Below, in pieces: positions 1 through 9,375 of a DNA stretch of 64,000 bases. Numbering within the stretch: the stretch's first letter is position 1; the number at the start of each line of letters is the position of its first letter. The notes under the pieces were generated by a model, which searched no databases, was not told the DNA's origin, and saw only the letters and a list, made by a program, of their open reading frames with translations. The position numbers and the translations under genes are program-made. This DNA is from Brevundimonas mediterranea (lineage in GTDB: Bacteria; Pseudomonadota; Alphaproteobacteria; Caulobacterales; Caulobacteraceae), in NCBI RefSeq assembly GCF_011064825.1, contig NZ_CP048751.1:2480001-2544000 (forward strand), written 5' to 3'.

Positions 1-742
1 CCGCCCACAAGGCCAGGCAGAGGCTCAGCGCCGCGCCGGCCAGAGCCGATCCGGATTTGGATGGACTCAGGGCGGCCGGAACCGCAACGACGCCGATCAG
101 GGCGATCAGCGCCAGGCCGCCGATGACGGGCGACAGTCGAAAGGCCATCCCGACGATCTCCTCCACTTCGGCGACCGGTTGCAGGGGATCGGGCCGCATC
201 CAGGCCACAGTGGTCAACAGACCGGCGCCCGCGATGGCCAGCGCCTTCATCACGCGGGTCTTCAGCGAAAAGGCGGCGACCAGCCCGATCACCCCGGCCA
301 TCGCCGTGGCCTGGGACGCGTCCGGCTGGGCGACCAGGAGCGCCAGGGCGACGAAGGCCGCGATCCAGACCGTCAGGCGGTCCGCCGCCATCGCCAGAGC
401 GACCGCTGCGGCAGGCGAAACGACCATGGCGACATTGACGTGAAGGGGACCGACGTCGATCCAACGATGAACGCCCTCCTGGGCCGGATTGAAGAAGGTG
501 GTCGCCAGCCCTGCGCCCGCCAGCCAAGGCACGATAGGCAGGACCGCAGGCCGCGCCGTCGCCGCCAAACCCGCCGCAGCCAGCCCCCCAACCATCCAGG
601 CCGCCAGATTTCGCACCCAGGATCCTGTCGGCACGCCGCTGGCCGCGCACACCCACGCCCCCACGCCGACCGCCGCCAGCGAGGCGGCTCCGAAGATCAC
701 CAGCAGCCGCGCGCGCCCGTTGGCCGCCCCATACTTCATCAT
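1..742 (-). CDS. Polytopic membrane protein, diverged SEDS (FtsW/RodA)-like, 3' end outside window
   Basis: An open frame runs from an ATG at 742 to the left edge (247 codons, C-terminus missing). GGAGG lies 9 nt before this ATG; a second ATG at 739 is adjacent. The protein is almost wholly hydrophobic, with about seven likely membrane segments in the visible part. Two short motifs recall SEDS glycosyltransferases: HRWIDVGPLHVN near residue 92 (compare the RWI-x-LGP loop of FtsW/RodA) and AQPDASQAT about 45 residues later (compare QPD-x-GT). The PSE segment that normally follows the first loop is absent. It is divergent from rnpB. Calling it SEDS-related is inference from these two motifs. 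It could also be an unrelated membrane protein with chance similarity. Confidence 0.6.
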   Translation of the reverse strand, partial: MMKYGAANGRARLLVIFGAASLAAVGVGAWVCAASGVPTGSWVRNLAAWMVGGLAAAGLAATARPAVLPIVPWLAGAGLATTFFNPAQEGVHRWIDVGPLHVNVAMVVSPAAAVALAMAADRLTVWIAAFVALALLVAQPDASQATAMAGVIGLVAAFSLKTRVMKALAIAGAGLLTTVAWMRPDPLQPVAEVEEIVGMAFRLSPVIGGLALIALIGVVAVPAALSPSKSGSALAGAALSLCLALWA

Positions 743-824
743 GTCCGCCATCCTCCGACAGGCTTATCAGCCATGGCGGTTCTGTCTCGTCAATCAGCCG
801 CGCAGGGCCTCGCCCAGCTAGTTG

Positions 825-853
825 TTGACCTGCGCGACGTGGCGGCGCATCTA
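825..853 (+). promoter_or_regulatory. Predicted rnpB promoter
   Basis: TTGACC at 825-830 and CATCTA at 848-853 are separated by 17 nt. They lie just upstream of the predicted RNase P RNA 5' end at about 860, the spacing expected of a housekeeping promoter. The -10 match is weak. Confidence 0.45.
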
Positions 854-859
854 GCCCCC

Positions 860-1247
860 GCCAGACGGCTGGGCGGTCGCGGCGGGACTTGATCTCGTCG
901 AGGAAAGTCCGGGCTCCACGGTGAAAAGGCGGCGGATAACTTCCGCCCGGGGCGACCCGAGGGATAGCGCCACAGAAAGCAAACCTCCGGCCTCGCGAGA
1001 CCGGTAAGGGTGAAAGGGTGGGGTAAGAGCCCACCGCGTGCCTGGCAACAGGGACGGCATGGCAAGCCCCGCCTGGAGCAAGACCAAATAGGGACATCGC
1101 GCGGGGTTCGCCTCGCGGGGCTCACCGCCTCAGATGTCCGGGTAGGTCGCGAGAACCGTTCAGCAATGGACGGTCCAGAGGAATGATCGTCGTCGTTCCA
1201 GGTTTCGGCCTGGGGCGGAACAAAACCCGGCTTACAGGCCGTCTGGC
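860..1247 (+). ncRNA. rnpB: RNase P RNA, bacterial type A
   Basis: This is the catalytic RNA that removes 5' leaders from pre-tRNAs. Recognisable conserved blocks are GAGGAAAGTCCGGGCTCC near 899, GGTAAGAGCCCACCG near 1022, AGACCAAATAGGGACA near 1080, and the 3' block CAGAGGAATGATCGTC followed by ACAAAACCCGGCTTACAGG. The ends were set by the P1 helix: GCCAGACGGC at 860-869 pairs with GCCGTCTGGC at 1238-1247. The length of 388 nt is usual for alphaproteobacteria. Exact ends could differ by a few nucleotides. Confidence 0.96.
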
Positions 1248-1250
1248 ATA

Positions 1251-1364
1251 TTTTCCCAAGGCCTATCGCGCTTCGCGCTGCTTGAGGCGGTTTTCTTGGG
1301 CCTATCGCGCTTCGCGCTACTTGAGGTCGAATTTTCTCGGGCCTATCGGCCTTCCTGAGCCCGT
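1251..1364. repeat. Three tandem ~40-bp repeats with internal hairpin
   Basis: Units at 1251-1290, 1291-1331 and 1332-1364 (degenerate) each begin TTTTC and carry GGCCTATCG. The first two also share CGCGCTTCGCGCT, which can fold as a small GCGC-TTC-GCGC hairpin, and TTGAGG. They lie directly downstream of rnpB. The T-rich unit starts could help end rnpB transcription, but I see no classic terminator. Confidence 0.75.
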
Positions 1365-1526
1365 GGGGTGGGACGCCGGCGCCTCCCCATTGCGCGTCGC
1401 CTGGTCCGAGTTCGGATTATCCCCGCATTTCAGTGTTCTGACGACGCTCCCGCAGTTTTGCGGTCGTTAACCTGTTGACGGGGCAGGGAAGGTTAGAACG
1501 CCCCACAGCCTGTGAATACTAGGCGT

Positions 1527-1541
1527 GTTCCGTGTATGTTC
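1527..1541 (+). promoter_or_regulatory. LexA-type SOS box (GTTC-N7-GTTC)
   Basis: GTTC at 1527-1530, seven bases, GTTC at 1538-1541. This matches exactly the direct-repeat LexA recognition pattern known in alphaproteobacteria such as Caulobacter. It lies about 180 nt upstream of mraZ. Eight fixed bases can occur by chance, so binding is unproven. Confidence 0.45.
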
Positions 1542-1601
1542 TGTATGTTCAAGCGTGCCTAAGTCGTCACATGTCAAAACATGGTTAAATCTTGGCTTCG
1601 A

Positions 1602-1637
1602 TCCCATTGAGACCCATTTCGTCCCATGCTATCCCAG
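1602..1637 (-). promoter_or_regulatory. MraZ operator: four TGGGN boxes, 10-bp phased
   Basis: CCCA occurs at 1603-1606, 1613-1616, 1623-1626 and 1633-1636, exactly 10 bp apart, which reads as TGGGN-N5 repeats on the minus strand. This is the known binding architecture of the MraZ ring protein, which represses its own operon. The boxes end about 85 nt before the mraZ start codon. Confidence 0.8.
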
Positions 1638-1722
1638 TCGCATGATTTGGGGCTGAGAGGCGGGCGCGTCGGGCGTTCGTCGGGCATCTAGGGACGGGCC
1701 GAAGGGTTCGATTGGGCAGAGC

Positions 1723-2199
1723 GTGTTTCTCTCGACCTACGAGAAGCAGCTGGACGGCAAGCGCCGTCTCCTGATCCCGAACGATTTCCGCACGACCGAA
1801 AACGGCGCCGCCGGCGGCGTCTTCATCTTTCCCTCCATCGAGGCCGACTGTCTGGAAGCGGGCGGCGACCGCCTGTTCGCCGTCTATGCCGAGATGATCG
1901 AGTCCCTGCCGTTCGGCTCCGAAGAACGTTCGGCGCTGGAGTGGCAGGTGATGGGCGAACAGGTGCGCCTGGCCTATGATTCCGGCGGTCGCATCACCCT
2001 GCCGGAAGGCCTGTGCGCCGAGGCGGGGCTGGAGGACACGGTCGTCATCGTCGGCCTGAACGACCGGTTCCAGATCTGGTCGCGCGAGAAGTGGGCGGCC
2101 CGTCGCGCCGAACAGCGCGCCCTGGCCAAGGCCGGCATGGCCCAGATCGGCGCCCTGAAGCTGGCGGCCCAGATGAAGCTGGCGGGAGGCGGGTCTTGA
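1723..2199 (+). CDS. mraZ: Transcriptional regulator MraZ
   Basis: A 158-aa protein opening [19 protein letters not shown], the typical MraZ N-terminus, with two AbrB-like half domains; the second begins near [15 protein letters not shown]. MraZ binds TGGGN repeats upstream of itself and controls the division/cell-wall operon. The start is GTG at 1723, chosen because family members begin at this residue; the preceding ribosome binding site is poor. Its stop codon overlaps the start of rsmH. Autoregulation is supported by the four boxes at 1602-1637. Confidence 0.96.
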   Translation: MFLSTYEKQLDGKRRLLIPNDFRTTENGAAGGVFIFPSIEADCLEAGGDRLFAVYAEMIESLPFGSEERSALEWQVMGEQVRLAYDSGGRITLPEGLCAEAGLEDTVVIVGLNDRFQIWSREKWAARRAEQRALAKAGMAQIGALKLAAQMKLAGGGS

Positions 2200-3164
2200 C
2201 CGAAGCGCCCCACGCCCCCGTCCTGCTGGCCGAGGTGATCGAGGCGTTGAAGCCCGGTCCCGGCGACGTCGTGATCGACGCCACCTTCGGCGCCGGCGGC
2301 TACACCCGCGCCATCCTCGCGACCGGCGCCCAGGTCATCGGCCTGGATCGCGATCCGACGGTTCAGCCGCACGCCGACGCGGTCGCCAAGGACTTTCCCG
2401 GTCAGTTCCAGTTGATCCGCACGCCCTTCTCGGGTCTGGCTCAGGCCTTCGCCGACAGCGGCAAGGCGAAGCTGGACGGCGCCGTGTTCGACATCGGCGT
2501 CTCCTCGATGCAACTGGATCAGGCCGAGCGCGGCTTTTCCTTCATGCGCGACGGGCCGCTGGACATGCGGATGTCGGATGAGGGCGAGACGGCCGCCGAC
2601 ATCGTCAACAGCTGGGACCACGGTCCCCTGGCCCATATCTTCAAACTGTACGGCGAGGAGCGCCAGTCGGGCCGCGTCGCCACCGCCATTCTGCGCCGCC
2701 GCGTCGAGCAATCCTTCACCCGGACGCTGGACCTGGCCGAGGTGGTGGAAAAGGCGCTGGGCGGGCGTCGCGGCGCGCCGATCCATCCGGCGACGCGGGT
2801 GTTCCAGGCCCTGCGCATCGCGGTGAACGACGAACTGGGCGAGCTGGAGCGCGGGCTGGAGGCGGCCGAGGCGACCCTGGCGCCCGGCGGCCGCCTGGCG
2901 GTGGTCACCTTCCATTCGCTGGAGGACCGGATCGTCAAGGCCTTCCTGACCGAGCGGACCGGCAATACGCCGGCCGGATCGCGTCACGCCCCCATCGCCG
3001 TCGATCCGCGCAAGCCCAGTTTCACGCTTCAGTTCAAGGGCGCGCGCGAGGCAGGGGAGGGGGAACGCTCGACCAATCCTCGCGCCCGCTCGGCCAAGCT
3101 GCGCGCCGCCGTCCGCACCGAGGCGCCGGCCTGGGGCCGGATCGGCGGGAGGGCTGCGGCATGA
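2196..3164 (+). CDS. rsmH: 16S rRNA (cytosine-1402-N4)-methyltransferase RsmH
   Basis: RsmH (MraW) methylates N4 of C1402 in the 16S rRNA P site using SAM. The SAM-binding motif is seen at residues 26-36 ([11 protein letters not shown]), and APVLLAEV at 7-14 is a family signature. I chose the TTG at 2196 as start: it overlaps the mraZ stop as TTGA, has GGGAGG about 6 nt upstream, and gives 322 aa beginning [10 protein letters not shown] as in homologues. The open frame continues further upstream inside mraZ but that part is out of family. The stop overlaps the ftsL ATG. Confidence 0.95.
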   Translation: MTEAPHAPVLLAEVIEALKPGPGDVVIDATFGAGGYTRAILATGAQVIGLDRDPTVQPHADAVAKDFPGQFQLIRTPFSGLAQAFADSGKAKLDGAVFDIGVSSMQLDQAERGFSFMRDGPLDMRMSDEGETAADIVNSWDHGPLAHIFKLYGEERQSGRVATAILRRRVEQSFTRTLDLAEVVEKALGGRRGAPIHPATRVFQALRIAVNDELGELERGLEAAEATLAPGGRLAVVTFHSLEDRIVKAFLTERTGNTPAGSRHAPIAVDPRKPSFTLQFKGAREAGEGERSTNPRARSAKLRAAVRTEAPAWGRIGGRAAA

Positions 3165-3592
3165 CCACGGCGCCCTTCTTCACCTATTCCCGCACCGCGC
3201 TGCATCGCCTGTTCGACTGGAAGGTGCGCGGCGTGCGCTGGATCGAGATCATCGGCGTGGCCCTGGTGGCCGTGATGATCGTCTCCGTCTATGCGGCCAA
3301 GGCGGCGGCGGCGCGCGAGAGCAGCCGCATCGCCCAGCTGGAGCAGGACATCCGCGAGAACGGCCAGCGGGTCCGCCTGCTGCGCGCCGAGGTCGCCCGG
3401 CTGGAGCAACCGGCGCGGCTGGAAAGCCTGTCGCGGCAGATCGGCCTGGCGCCGGTCGAGGTGCATCGCCAGGCCAAGGAAGACCAGCTTCCTGCGCTGA
3501 AGGCTGCGCCCGCCCCGGCTCCGGCCACGCCCGCCGTCGCGCAGGCGGCCCCCGCCGAAGTCGCCGCCGCTGCGCCGGAGGCGGTGCAATGA
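3161..3592 (+). CDS. ftsL: Cell division protein FtsL
   Basis: A 143-aa bitopic protein: a short cytoplasmic head, one membrane segment at about 27-48 ([19 protein letters not shown]), a periplasmic coiled coil at about 52-95 rich in heptad L/A, and an Ala-Pro tail. This matches FtsL, which with FtsQ and FtsB links the early divisome to FtsWI. Position between rsmH and ftsI supports the call since the sequence itself is poorly conserved. ATGA overlap with rsmH and with ftsI indicates translational coupling. Confidence 0.9.
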   Translation: MTTAPFFTYSRTALHRLFDWKVRGVRWIEIIGVALVAVMIVSVYAAKAAAARESSRIAQLEQDIRENGQRVRLLRAEVARLEQPARLESLSRQIGLAPVEVHRQAKEDQLPALKAAPAPAPATPAVAQAAPAEVAAAAPEAVQ

Positions 3593-5361
3593 GCGTTCAG
3601 GACCATCGCTATCACCGTCCCGCGCCGGGCATGGACCTGCAGGGCCGGCTGTCGCCCTTCTGGCGCGGCCTGTCGGAGCTGGTCTGGCGGCTGGAGCACG
3701 GATTCGAGCGGGCGCGCGCCGATGGGCGGCCCGAAGAGGACACGCGGGTCCGCATCTTCCTGATCCTGATCGTCTTCTCCTGCGTCTTCGCCGGTCTGGC
3801 CATCGGCGCCTCGTACAAGGCTCTGTTCGGCGAGGCGGGCGGCCGCTGGGCCGGGGCCAATCCCGACGCCCTGGTGCGCGGCGACCTGACCGATCGCAAC
3901 GGCGAACTGCTGGCGACCAATATCGTCCACTACGGCCTCTATCTGGACCCGGCCGAGATCTGGGATCGCGACCTGGCCTTCCGTCAGCTGCGCCGCGCCC
4001 TGCCGCGATTGCAGGCGGCGCGGCTGCGCAGGGTGCTGGACGGGGACCGTCGCCTGATCGTGCTGACCGGCCTGACGCCCCAGGAGAAGGCGGCGGTTCA
4101 CGACCTGGCCCTGGGCGGCGTGACATTCGAGCCGGAAGACCGCCGCGCCTATCCGCTGGGAACCTCGGCGGTGCATCTGATCGGGGATGCGGACACGGGC
4201 GGCCAGGGCGTCTCGGGCGCCGAACTGGCGTTCAACGACGAGATCCGGGCGGCGGGTCAGCGGGGCGAGAGCTTCCCCCTGTCCATCGACCTGCGCGTTC
4301 AGGGCGTGCTGGAGAACGAACTGGCCGCCGCCGCCGTCAAGAACCAGGCCAAGGGCGCGGTCGGCATCGTCACCGACGTCCAGACCGGCGAGGTCCTGGG
4401 CATGGCCAGCTGGCCGAACTTCAGCCAGTCCAATCGCGGCGCCGCGCCCGACGGGGCGACGCTGAACCGCGCCGTCTCGGGCCACTATGAGATGGGGTCG
4501 GTGTTCAAGACCTTCACCGTCGCCGCCGGGCTCGACACCGGTCGCGCCGACATGAACACCCTGTTCGACGCCTCGCAGGCCTTCCAGATCGGCGACCGCA
4601 AGATTAAGGACTTCCACGCCCAGAACCGGGTGATGACGCTGGAGGAAGTCTATCTGCACTCGTCCAACATCGGCACGTCGCAGCTGGCGGTGCAGATGGG
4701 GCCGGACACGATGCGCGACTATTTCCGCCGTCTGGGCCTGCTGGACGCCGCCGGGATCGAGCTGAAGGAATCGGCGCGTCCGGTCGTGCCGCGCCGTTGG
4801 GACAGTTCGACCCTGGCCTCGCTGTCGTTCGGCTACGGCATCATGATCACCCCGGCCCAGATGGTTCAGGCCATGGGCGCGCTGACGAACGGCGGGCGGA
4901 TGGTGCCGCTGTCCCTGCGTCGCGGCGGCGCGCGCGGGGCCCAGCCGCACCAGATCGTCACCGAGGAGACCTCGCGCGCCATTCTGGAGCTGATGCGCAG
5001 CAATGTGGTCAAGGGGTCGGGCGGGTTCGCCGATGCGCCGGGCCTGCGGGTCGGGGGCAAGACGGGTTCGGCCAACAAGCTGGTCAACGGCCGCTATGAT
5101 CCCAGCCGTGCGCTGGGGTCTTTCGCCGCCGTCTTCCCGGTCGACGGGCCGCTGGAGGCCAAGCGCTACGCCGTCTTCATCCTGATGGACGAGCCGGGAA
5201 CCTATCCCAAGACCGGCGCCTATGTGGCCGCGCCCGCGGTGCGCAATGTCGCTGACCGGATCGCCGGCTTCCTGGGCGTCGAGCGCCGCGCCGACCGCTG
5301 GCGCACGGCGACCGGCGAGAAGATTCCGGAATATCAGGACGTGCAGGGAGACGGCCTGTGA
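3589..5361 (+). CDS. ftsI: Peptidoglycan D,D-transpeptidase FtsI (PBP3)
   Basis: A class B penicillin-binding protein of 590 aa that cross-links septal peptidoglycan. A membrane anchor lies at about residues 56-76. The transpeptidase motifs are all present: S304-V-F-K (SxxK nucleophile), S358-S-N (SxN) and K491-T-G. The pedestal domain begins with the RGDLTDRNG segment near residue 103. It sits in the usual dcw place between ftsL and murE and overlaps both by 4 nt. Its partner ftsW lies later in the same operon. Confidence 0.97.
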   Translation: MSVQDHRYHRPAPGMDLQGRLSPFWRGLSELVWRLEHGFERARADGRPEEDTRVRIFLILIVFSCVFAGLAIGASYKALFGEAGGRWAGANPDALVRGDLTDRNGELLATNIVHYGLYLDPAEIWDRDLAFRQLRRALPRLQAARLRRVLDGDRRLIVLTGLTPQEKAAVHDLALGGVTFEPEDRRAYPLGTSAVHLIGDADTGGQGVSGAELAFNDEIRAAGQRGESFPLSIDLRVQGVLENELAAAAVKNQAKGAVGIVTDVQTGEVLGMASWPNFSQSNRGAAPDGATLNRAVSGHYEMGSVFKTFTVAAGLDTGRADMNTLFDASQAFQIGDRKIKDFHAQNRVMTLEEVYLHSSNIGTSQLAVQMGPDTMRDYFRRLGLLDAAGIELKESARPVVPRRWDSSTLASLSFGYGIMITPAQMVQAMGALTNGGRMVPLSLRRGGARGAQPHQIVTEETSRAILELMRSNVVKGSGGFADAPGLRVGGKTGSANKLVNGRYDPSRALGSFAAVFPVDGPLEAKRYAVFILMDEPGTYPKTGAYVAAPAVRNVADRIAGFLGVERRADRWRTATGEKIPEYQDVQGDGL

Positions 5362-6815
5362 GCGCCCTGCACCTGTCCGATCTGCTGCGCCGCGACGTGG
5401 CCAGCGATCCGATCATCACCGGCGTGACCTCCGACAGCCGCAAGGTCGCGCCCGGCGCCCTGTTCGTCGCCCTCCCGGGCACGGCGGCGGACGGCCGCGC
5501 CTTCATTCCCCAGGCCCTGGCCCAGGGGGCGGCCGCCGTGCTGGCGCCGACCGACACGCCGGACAGCGCCGCGCCGGTGCTGGTGACCTCGGGCGACGTG
5601 CGCCGGGCCTACGCCATCGCCGCGCGCGGCTTCTACGGCGCCCAGCCCAGGACCTGCGTGGCGGTGACGGGCACCAACGGCAAGACCTCGGTCGCCGCCT
5701 TCTGCCGCCAGATCTGGGCCGGCCTGGGCCACAAGTCGGCCAGCATGGGCACCCTGGGCGTCGTCGGCCAGAAGGGCGACAGGACCTACGCCCTGACCGG
5801 CCCCGGCCTGACCAGCCCCGACGCCGCCGAGGCCGCGCGCCTGATGGCCGAGCTGGCCGCCAAGGACGTGACCCATGTGGCGGTCGAGGCCTCGTCCCAC
5901 GGCATCGACCAGCGGCGTCTGGACGGGGTGGCGCTGAAGGCGGCCGCCTTCACCAACCTGACCCAGGACCACCTCGATTATCACGGCACGATGGACGACT
6001 ATCGCGCCGCCAAGATGCGTCTGTTCGAGGCCCTGCTGCCGCGCGGGCGGACGGCGGTGCTGAACGCCGATTCCGACGCCTATTCCGCCTTCGCCGCCGC
6101 CTCGATCATGGCCGGGCTGGGCGTGATGGGGGTGGGCGAGCGCGGGCGCGACCTGGCCCTGATCGGCCGCCAGGCGACGCCGGAGGGCCAGCGCCTGACC
6201 CTGGACGTGCGCGGCGATGTCCGCGACATCCTGCTGCCGCTGGCCGGCGCCTTCCAGGCCTCGAACGCCCTGGTGGCGGCGGGTCTGTGCATCGCGGCCG
6301 GCGACCGTCCTGACGAGGTGATCAGCGCCCTGGAAGGCCTGACCGGCGCGCAAGGCCGCCTGCAACGGATCGCCGCCGAGACGGGACGCGGCGAGGTCTA
6401 TGTCGACTACGCCCATACGCCTGACGGGCTGGAGACGGTGCTGACCGCGCTGCGGCCCCATGCGACGGGCCGGCTGATCGTGGTCTTCGGCGCCGGCGGC
6501 GACCGGGATCGCGGCAAACGGCCCCTGATGGGCGAGATCGCCGGCCGTCTGGCCGACGTGGCCATCGTCACCGACGACAATCCCCGCAGCGAAGACCCCG
6601 CCTCGATCCGCGCCCAGGTCCGCGCCGGCTGCCCCGAGGCGCTGGAGATCGGCGACCGTCGCGCGGCCATCGAGGCGGCGATCGAAATGATGCGCGACGG
6701 GGATGTGGTGGTCATCGCCGGAAAAGGGCATGAACAGGGCCAGATCGTCGGCGGGACGACTCATCCGTTCGACGACGCCACCGTCGCGTCCGAGGCCCTG
6801 TCGCTGAATGCCTGA
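5358..6815 (+). CDS. murE: UDP-MurNAc-L-Ala-D-Glu:meso-DAP ligase MurE
   Basis: An ATP-dependent cytoplasmic Mur ligase, 485 aa. The ATP-binding motif GTNGKTS is at 105-111. DNPR at 407-410 is the signature that selects meso-diaminopimelate rather than lysine, as expected for a Gram-negative cell wall. GTG start at 5358 overlaps the ftsI stop (GTGA). The 3' end overlaps murF by 8 nt. Confidence 0.97.
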   Translation: MSALHLSDLLRRDVASDPIITGVTSDSRKVAPGALFVALPGTAADGRAFIPQALAQGAAAVLAPTDTPDSAAPVLVTSGDVRRAYAIAARGFYGAQPRTCVAVTGTNGKTSVAAFCRQIWAGLGHKSASMGTLGVVGQKGDRTYALTGPGLTSPDAAEAARLMAELAAKDVTHVAVEASSHGIDQRRLDGVALKAAAFTNLTQDHLDYHGTMDDYRAAKMRLFEALLPRGRTAVLNADSDAYSAFAAASIMAGLGVMGVGERGRDLALIGRQATPEGQRLTLDVRGDVRDILLPLAGAFQASNALVAAGLCIAAGDRPDEVISALEGLTGAQGRLQRIAAETGRGEVYVDYAHTPDGLETVLTALRPHATGRLIVVFGAGGDRDRGKRPLMGEIAGRLADVAIVTDDNPRSEDPASIRAQVRAGCPEALEIGDRRAAIEAAIEMMRDGDVVVIAGKGHEQGQIVGGTTHPFDDATVASEALSLNA

Positions 6816-8238
6816 ATCCACCGCCCGCCCGCTCTGGACGGCCGCCGAAGTCGCCGCCGCCACGGGCGGCGTGCTGCACGGCGACGACCGCCCGATCACG
6901 GGCCTGACCTACAACAGCCGCGAGATCGTGGCCGGCGACCTGTTCCTGGCCCTGAAGGGCGCGCGCGACGGGCATGAGTTTGCGGCGAACGCCTTTGCGG
7001 CGGGCGCGGCGGCGGCCCTGGTCGAACGGCCGGTCGAGGGCGGGGCCTCTGTCGTCGTGCCCGACACCCTGCACGGGCTCGAAGCCCTGGGCGTCGCGGC
7101 GCGCGAGCGGGCGCCTCATGTGAAGCGCGGCGCCGTCACCGGCAGCGTCGGCAAGACCAGCGTGACCCAGGCGATCAAGGCCGGCCTGGATCTCGCCGGG
7201 CCTGCCCACGCCTCGATCAAGAGCTACAACAACCATATCGGCGTGCCCCTGACCCTGGCGCGGATGCCGGTCGAGACCCGGCGCGCCGTGTTCGAGATCG
7301 GCATGAACGCGCCGGGCGAGATCGCGCCCCTGTCGCGCTTCGTCGCCCCGCACGCCGCCTGCGTCACCACCGTGGGTCCGGTCCATATCGAGGCCTTCGC
7401 CGACGGCGAGGCGGGGGTGGCGCGCGAGAAGGCCGCCATCTTTCAGGGCCTGGTTCCCGGCGGGACGGCGGTCGCGAACGGCGACGTGGCCTTCTCCGGC
7501 GTCCTGTGCGACGCGGCCAGGGCGGTCGGGGCGCGGCTGGTCGTCTTCGGGACCGATCCGGGCCACGACGCCCGGCTGCTGGACTTCCGCCCGGACGCCG
7601 AAGGGGCGGCGGTCGCGGCCGAGCTGTTCGGACGGCGGATCGACTACCGGCTGGCCCAGTCCGGCGCCCACTGGGGACTGAACAGCCTGTGCGTCCTCTT
7701 GATGCTGGATGCGCTGGACGTGGCGCTGGAGACGGGGCTTCAGGCCCTGGCCGGCTTCCAGCCGCTGGCGGGGCGGGGCCAGACGCGCACGGTCGCCGTG
7801 CCCGGCGGCGCCTTCACCCTGATCGACGAGAGCTACAATGCCAATCCCCTGTCGATGACCGCCGGGTTCAAGAGCCTGGGCGCTCGCCCGACGGCCGGCC
7901 GGCGGATCGTGGTCCTGACCGACATGCTGGAACTGGGCGACCAGAGCCACGCCCTGCACGAGGGTCTGGCCCAGCCGATCGAGGCCGCCGGTCTGGATCT
8001 GGTCCATGCGGCCGGCCCCGAGATGCGGCGCCTGTACGACGCCCTGCCAGCCTCGCGACGCGGCCTGTGGCGCGAAACCGCCGTCGAACTCGCGGCGGAG
8101 GCGTCCGCGCTGGCGGAGGCCGGCGATATCGTCATGGTCAAGGGATCGAACGGATCCAGGGCGTCCCTGATCGCCAGGGCCCTGGCCGACCTGCAAACCG
8201 CCTCTTCAAGCCCAGACGCGCCGCGCGCGACCCGATAG
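6808..8238 (+). CDS. murF: UDP-MurNAc-tripeptide:D-Ala-D-Ala ligase MurF
   Basis: A 476-aa Mur ligase that adds D-Ala-D-Ala to the UDP-MurNAc tripeptide. The P-loop is GSVGKTS at 112-118, the form typical of MurF, and [14 protein letters not shown] and YNANP-type segments ([18 protein letters not shown]) are present. It starts 8 nt inside murE and is followed by mraY after 10 nt. Confidence 0.96.
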   Translation: MPESTARPLWTAAEVAAATGGVLHGDDRPITGLTYNSREIVAGDLFLALKGARDGHEFAANAFAAGAAAALVERPVEGGASVVVPDTLHGLEALGVAARERAPHVKRGAVTGSVGKTSVTQAIKAGLDLAGPAHASIKSYNNHIGVPLTLARMPVETRRAVFEIGMNAPGEIAPLSRFVAPHAACVTTVGPVHIEAFADGEAGVAREKAAIFQGLVPGGTAVANGDVAFSGVLCDAARAVGARLVVFGTDPGHDARLLDFRPDAEGAAVAAELFGRRIDYRLAQSGAHWGLNSLCVLLMLDALDVALETGLQALAGFQPLAGRGQTRTVAVPGGAFTLIDESYNANPLSMTAGFKSLGARPTAGRRIVVLTDMLELGDQSHALHEGLAQPIEAAGLDLVHAAGPEMRRLYDALPASRRGLWRETAVELAAEASALAEAGDIVMVKGSNGSRASLIARALADLQTASSSPDAPRATR

Positions 8239-8248
8239 AGACCCCCGC

Positions 8249-9358
8249 ATGTTCTACCTTCTGTATCTCTATTACGCCGACGTCGCGCACCAGTATCCGC
8301 TGCTGAACCTGATCCAGTACCAGACCGTCCGCGCGGCCCTGGCCCTGGCGACGGCGGCCATCGTGGCGGCGGCCATGGGCAGCCGGTTCATCAACTGGAT
8401 CCGCGCCAAACAGGGCAAGGGCCAGCCGATCCGTGACGACGGCCCGGTGTCCCACCTGTCCAAGGTCGGCACCCCCACCATGGGCGGGCTGATGATCCTG
8501 GCGGGCATCGGCGTCGCGGTCTTTCTGTGGGGCGACCTGACCAATCCCTATATCTGGATCGTCTCGGGCGTGACGGCGGCCTTCGGCGTGCTGGGCTTCA
8601 TCGACGACTACGCCAAGGTGACGAAACAGACCTCGGCCGGCCTGACCTCGAAACAGAAGCTGGCGGCCCAGACGGTGGTGGCGGTGATCGCGGGCGTTCT
8701 GACCGTGCTGTGGATGAAGGTCTCGCCGACCTCGCCGGGGCTCGAGACCTCGATCGCCTTCCCCTTCTTCAAGGCCGTGCTGCTGAATATCGGCTGGTTC
8801 TATGTGGCCTTCGCCGCCTTCACCATCGTCGGCTTCTCCAACGCCGTGAACCTGACCGACGGCCTGGACGGACTGGCGACGGTGCCGGTGATGATGGCGG
8901 CGGGGGCGTTCGGCCTGATCGCCTATCTGGCCGGCAACTTCGTCTTCGCCCAGTATCTTCAGGTCCACCATGTGCCGGGCGCCGGCGAACTGGCCATCTT
9001 CTGCGCCGCCATGATCGGCGGGGGCGCGGGCTTCCTCTGGTACAACGCCCCGCCGGCCAAGATCTTCATGGGCGACACCGGTTCGCTGGCCCTGGGCGGG
9101 GCCCTGGGCGCCATCGCGGTCACGACCAAGCATGAGCTGGTGCTGGGCATCGTCGGCGGCCTGTTCGTGATGGAGGCCGCCTCGGTCATGATCCAGGTCG
9201 GCTATTACAAGCTGACCAAGAAACGCATCTTCCTGATGGCCCCGATCCACCACCATTTCGAGAAGATGGGCTGGCCGGAGTCGACCGTGGTCATCCGCTT
9301 CTGGATCATCGCCGGGGCGCTGGCGCTGATCGGCCTGTCCACGCTGAAGCTGAGATGA
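8249..9358 (+). CDS. mraY: Phospho-MurNAc-pentapeptide transferase MraY
   Basis: A polytopic inner-membrane enzyme (369 aa, about ten membrane segments) that makes lipid I from UDP-MurNAc-pentapeptide and undecaprenyl phosphate. Catalytic landmarks are D119-D120 (FIDDYAK), D204 within [10 protein letters not shown], and HHH at 334-336. The start ATG lies 10 nt after murF. A 136-bp gap containing a long inverted repeat separates it from murD. Confidence 0.98.
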   Translation: MFYLLYLYYADVAHQYPLLNLIQYQTVRAALALATAAIVAAAMGSRFINWIRAKQGKGQPIRDDGPVSHLSKVGTPTMGGLMILAGIGVAVFLWGDLTNPYIWIVSGVTAAFGVLGFIDDYAKVTKQTSAGLTSKQKLAAQTVVAVIAGVLTVLWMKVSPTSPGLETSIAFPFFKAVLLNIGWFYVAFAAFTIVGFSNAVNLTDGLDGLATVPVMMAAGAFGLIAYLAGNFVFAQYLQVHHVPGAGELAIFCAAMIGGGAGFLWYNAPPAKIFMGDTGSLALGGALGAIAVTTKHELVLGIVGGLFVMEAASVMIQVGYYKLTKKRIFLMAPIHHHFEKMGWPESTVVIRFWIIAGALALIGLSTLKLR

Positions 9359-9375
9359 GCGGGCTCCCCCATCCT

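Larger units (their letters stand above)
1365..1722 (+). promoter_or_regulatory. mraZ/dcw leader and control region
   Basis: This is about 360 nt without a convincing gene. It holds a GTTC-N7-GTTC LexA-type box at 1527-1541, with a third GTTC at 1547-1550, and four MraZ-type boxes at 1603-1636 (listed separately). No clear -35/-10 pair could be chosen. Confidence 0.6.

Noticed and set aside
1183..1470. Open frame over the rnpB 3' part and repeats
   Set aside because: It overlaps the structural RNA and the tandem repeats, with no ribosome binding site or homology signs.
1561..1600. CtrA-type TTAA-N7-TTAA site before mraZ
   Set aside because: Single TTAA occurrences only; the second half-site is missing at the right distance.
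2013..2195. Upstream extension of rsmH
   Set aside because: This part is mraZ read in another frame; rsmH family sequence begins at the TTG at 2196.
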